Shown here one piece after another: positions 62,992 through 64,000 of a stretch of DNA of 64,000 nucleotides (position 1 is the stretch's first letter; the number at the start of each line of letters is the position of its first letter). The notes below the pieces were generated by a model. The model saw only the letters and a list, made by a program, of their open reading frames with translations. It made no database searches and was not told the DNA's origin. This DNA is from Kineosporia succinea (lineage in GTDB: Bacteria; Actinomycetota; Actinomycetes; Actinomycetales; Kineosporiaceae), in NCBI RefSeq assembly GCF_030811555.1, contig NZ_JAUSQZ010000001.1, forward strand, positions 7,623,241 to 7,687,240, read 5' to 3'. A program made the translations under genes and the position numbers.

Positions 62992-64000
62992 TCACAGGGC
63001 CTCGGTGGACGCTCCCCCGTCGCTGTTGTCACGACTGCCGCTGCCGTTCGGGCCGGCGTCGGGGACGCCGTCGGGATCGGAGTCGTCGTAGATGCTGGGG
63101 CCCTCGGTCTGCTCCCAGTCGTCGGTGTCGGCGTCACCGACCCACTTGCGCACGCGTCCCTCGTCGTCGGTCATGACCCGGGTGTCGGTGGTGGTGCCCG
63201 GGTTGTTCACGACCTCGATCACCGTCTCCTCGCCGTCCTGGTTCTTCGAGACCGACGTGTACCCACCCCCGTCGGGCTTGAACGTGGTGTTCGTCGTCGA
63301 GGAGGAGTTGTTCTTGCTGTTGTCCGGATCGACGAAACTGTTCTCGCTGGTGATGGTTCCGTCGTCGTTGTAATGGGTGACGATCGTCTCGGTGGTTCCG
63401 TCGCTGTGCGTCAGTTCCGTCCTCACCTGCGACGGGTCCTTGCCGTCGTCGTCGTAGGTGTAGGTCGTCTTCTCGGTGTACCCCAGCCCCTTGTCCGACT
63501 GGACCGTCGTCTCCTGCGACACCAGCCGCTCGTGGTCGTCGTACTGGTTGCTGGTGACGGTCGGGGTGCTGTCACCGGGGTAGGGCACTCCGGGATGCAG
63601 CTCGTTCCAGACGTCTTCGGCGTTCAGCTGGGTGGGAGCCGCTCCCGGGTCCTCCGGCGGGTTCTCCCACGGCAGCAGCGGCACGGCCTCCTGGTCGTGC
63701 TTGCGCCCGTCCGCACCCCACAGCGGTGAGGGCTGGAACTTCTCGTCCTTCGTCTCCTGGTAGAGCTGGTACTCGTCGCGCTCGGACTGCCACTGCGCGT
63801 ACATCATCGCCGACAGCGAGCTCTGCGCCTTGGCCGCGAATTTGGCGTCCATGGTGAAGAACTGGGTCGCCACCGAGTCCAGCAGCTCGCCCATCTCGTC
63901 CAGGCGCTTCATCGAGTCCCGGAACGGCTTGTCCCACGCGTGGTAGAAGTGCGACAGCGCGCTGGCGACCTTGGGGTCCCCCACCCCCTCACCCCGGGAG
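62992..64000 (-). CDS. WXG-like T7SS protein with YD-like repeats (5' end outside window)
   Basis: The frame runs open through the right edge, so the start is not visible; GTG 63984 is probably internal. The visible N-terminal part (VGDPKVASALSHFYHAWDKP, then MKRLDEMGELLDSVATQFFTMD) looks like the second helix of a WXG/ESX-type helical hairpin, as found in small T7SS proteins of actinomycetes. It is followed by a Pro-rich linker and about 150 residues of Thr/Asp-rich beta repeats (TYTYDDDGKD, THYNDDGTIT, THSDGTTETI) reminiscent of YD/RHS-type repeats, ending in an acidic tail. It lies 113 bp upstream of the 9,287-aa gene on the same strand and is the likely first gene of the T7SS cluster seen here. 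A co-secreted partner of the giant protein is a fair inference. Confidence 0.7.
   Translation of the reverse strand, partial: SRGEGVGDPKVASALSHFYHAWDKPFRDSMKRLDEMGELLDSVATQFFTMDAKFAAKAQSSLSAMMYAQWQSERDEYQLYQETKDEKFQPSPLWGADGRKHDQEAVPLLPWENPPEDPGAAPTQLNAEDVWNELHPGVPYPGDSTPTVTSNQYDDHERLVSQETTVQSDKGLGYTEKTTYTYDDDGKDPSQVRTELTHSDGTTETIVTHYNDDGTITSENSFVDPDNSKNNSSSTTNTTFKPDGGGYTSVSKNQDGEETVIEVVNNPGTTTDTRVMTDDEGRVRKWVGDADTDDWEQTEGPSIYDDSDPDGVPDAGPNGSGSRDNSDGGASTEAL

Overview
The window is very GC-rich actinomycete DNA (strong G/C at third codon positions, GTG starts, a SARP/AfsR-type regulator, type VII secretion-type N-termini). The genus cannot be fixed from sequence; a Streptomyces-, Kineosporia- or Frankia-like filamentous actinomycete would fit. 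No tRNA, rRNA, CRISPR array, insertion sequence or integrase was seen.

Layout. Left edge (1-2.4 kb): the 3' end of a ricin-like gene, a small secreted protein, and a membrane-anchored ricin-type lectin, separated by strong hairpin terminators. 2.6-9.6 kb (+): a 2,180-residue beta-rich protein followed at 17 bp by a YbaB-like small protein. 9.8-12.7 kb (+): a 949-residue SARP/AfsR-like regulator (winged helix, BTAD, NB-ARC ATPase, TPR). 12.7-14.6 kb: a membrane-anchored alpha/beta hydrolase (-) and a short-chain dehydrogenase (+). 14.6-64 kb (-): a T7SS-type cluster transcribed right to left, made of a truncated WXG-like gene, a 9,287-residue giant protein, a beta-helix/EccA-like AAA ATPase overlapping it by ATGA, and a second giant protein of about 5,893 residues that is split by a single -1 frameshift. 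The three giant genes fill about 81% of the window.

The giant proteins form a family. The two largest share the N-terminal T7SS-type helical hairpin (MPRxSDWSxLGL..DPxPGDP, Tyr94 in both). They also share repeated modules containing an HExxHxxGxxDRY zinc-protease motif plus an SLM/ALM Met-turn, three copies in one protein and two in the other. The 9,287-residue protein also carries a GT-A glycosyltransferase domain with a DxD motif (TcdA/TcdB- or OCH1-like) and six copies of a ~190-residue helical repeat. All three giants end in the same ungapped C-terminal signature with a Cys two or three residues from the terminus, although they are almost free of Cys elsewhere.

Regulation ties the locus together. 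Six promoters carry the same 33-bp layout: a GTCAA-like pentamer, 6 bp, a second GTCAA-like pentamer (11-bp periodicity), 11 bp, then a -10-like hexamer. They lie upstream of the lectin, the 2,180-residue protein, the regulator itself, the hydrolase and both T7SS giants, always pointing at the gene. An 11-bp direct repeat just upstream of a -10 is the known operator layout of SARP regulators, so the regulator at 9.8 kb probably controls the locus and itself. My working model is a dedicated regulon for secretion of very large modular protease/glycosyltransferase effectors. The secretion core (EccB/C/D, MycP) is not in this window.
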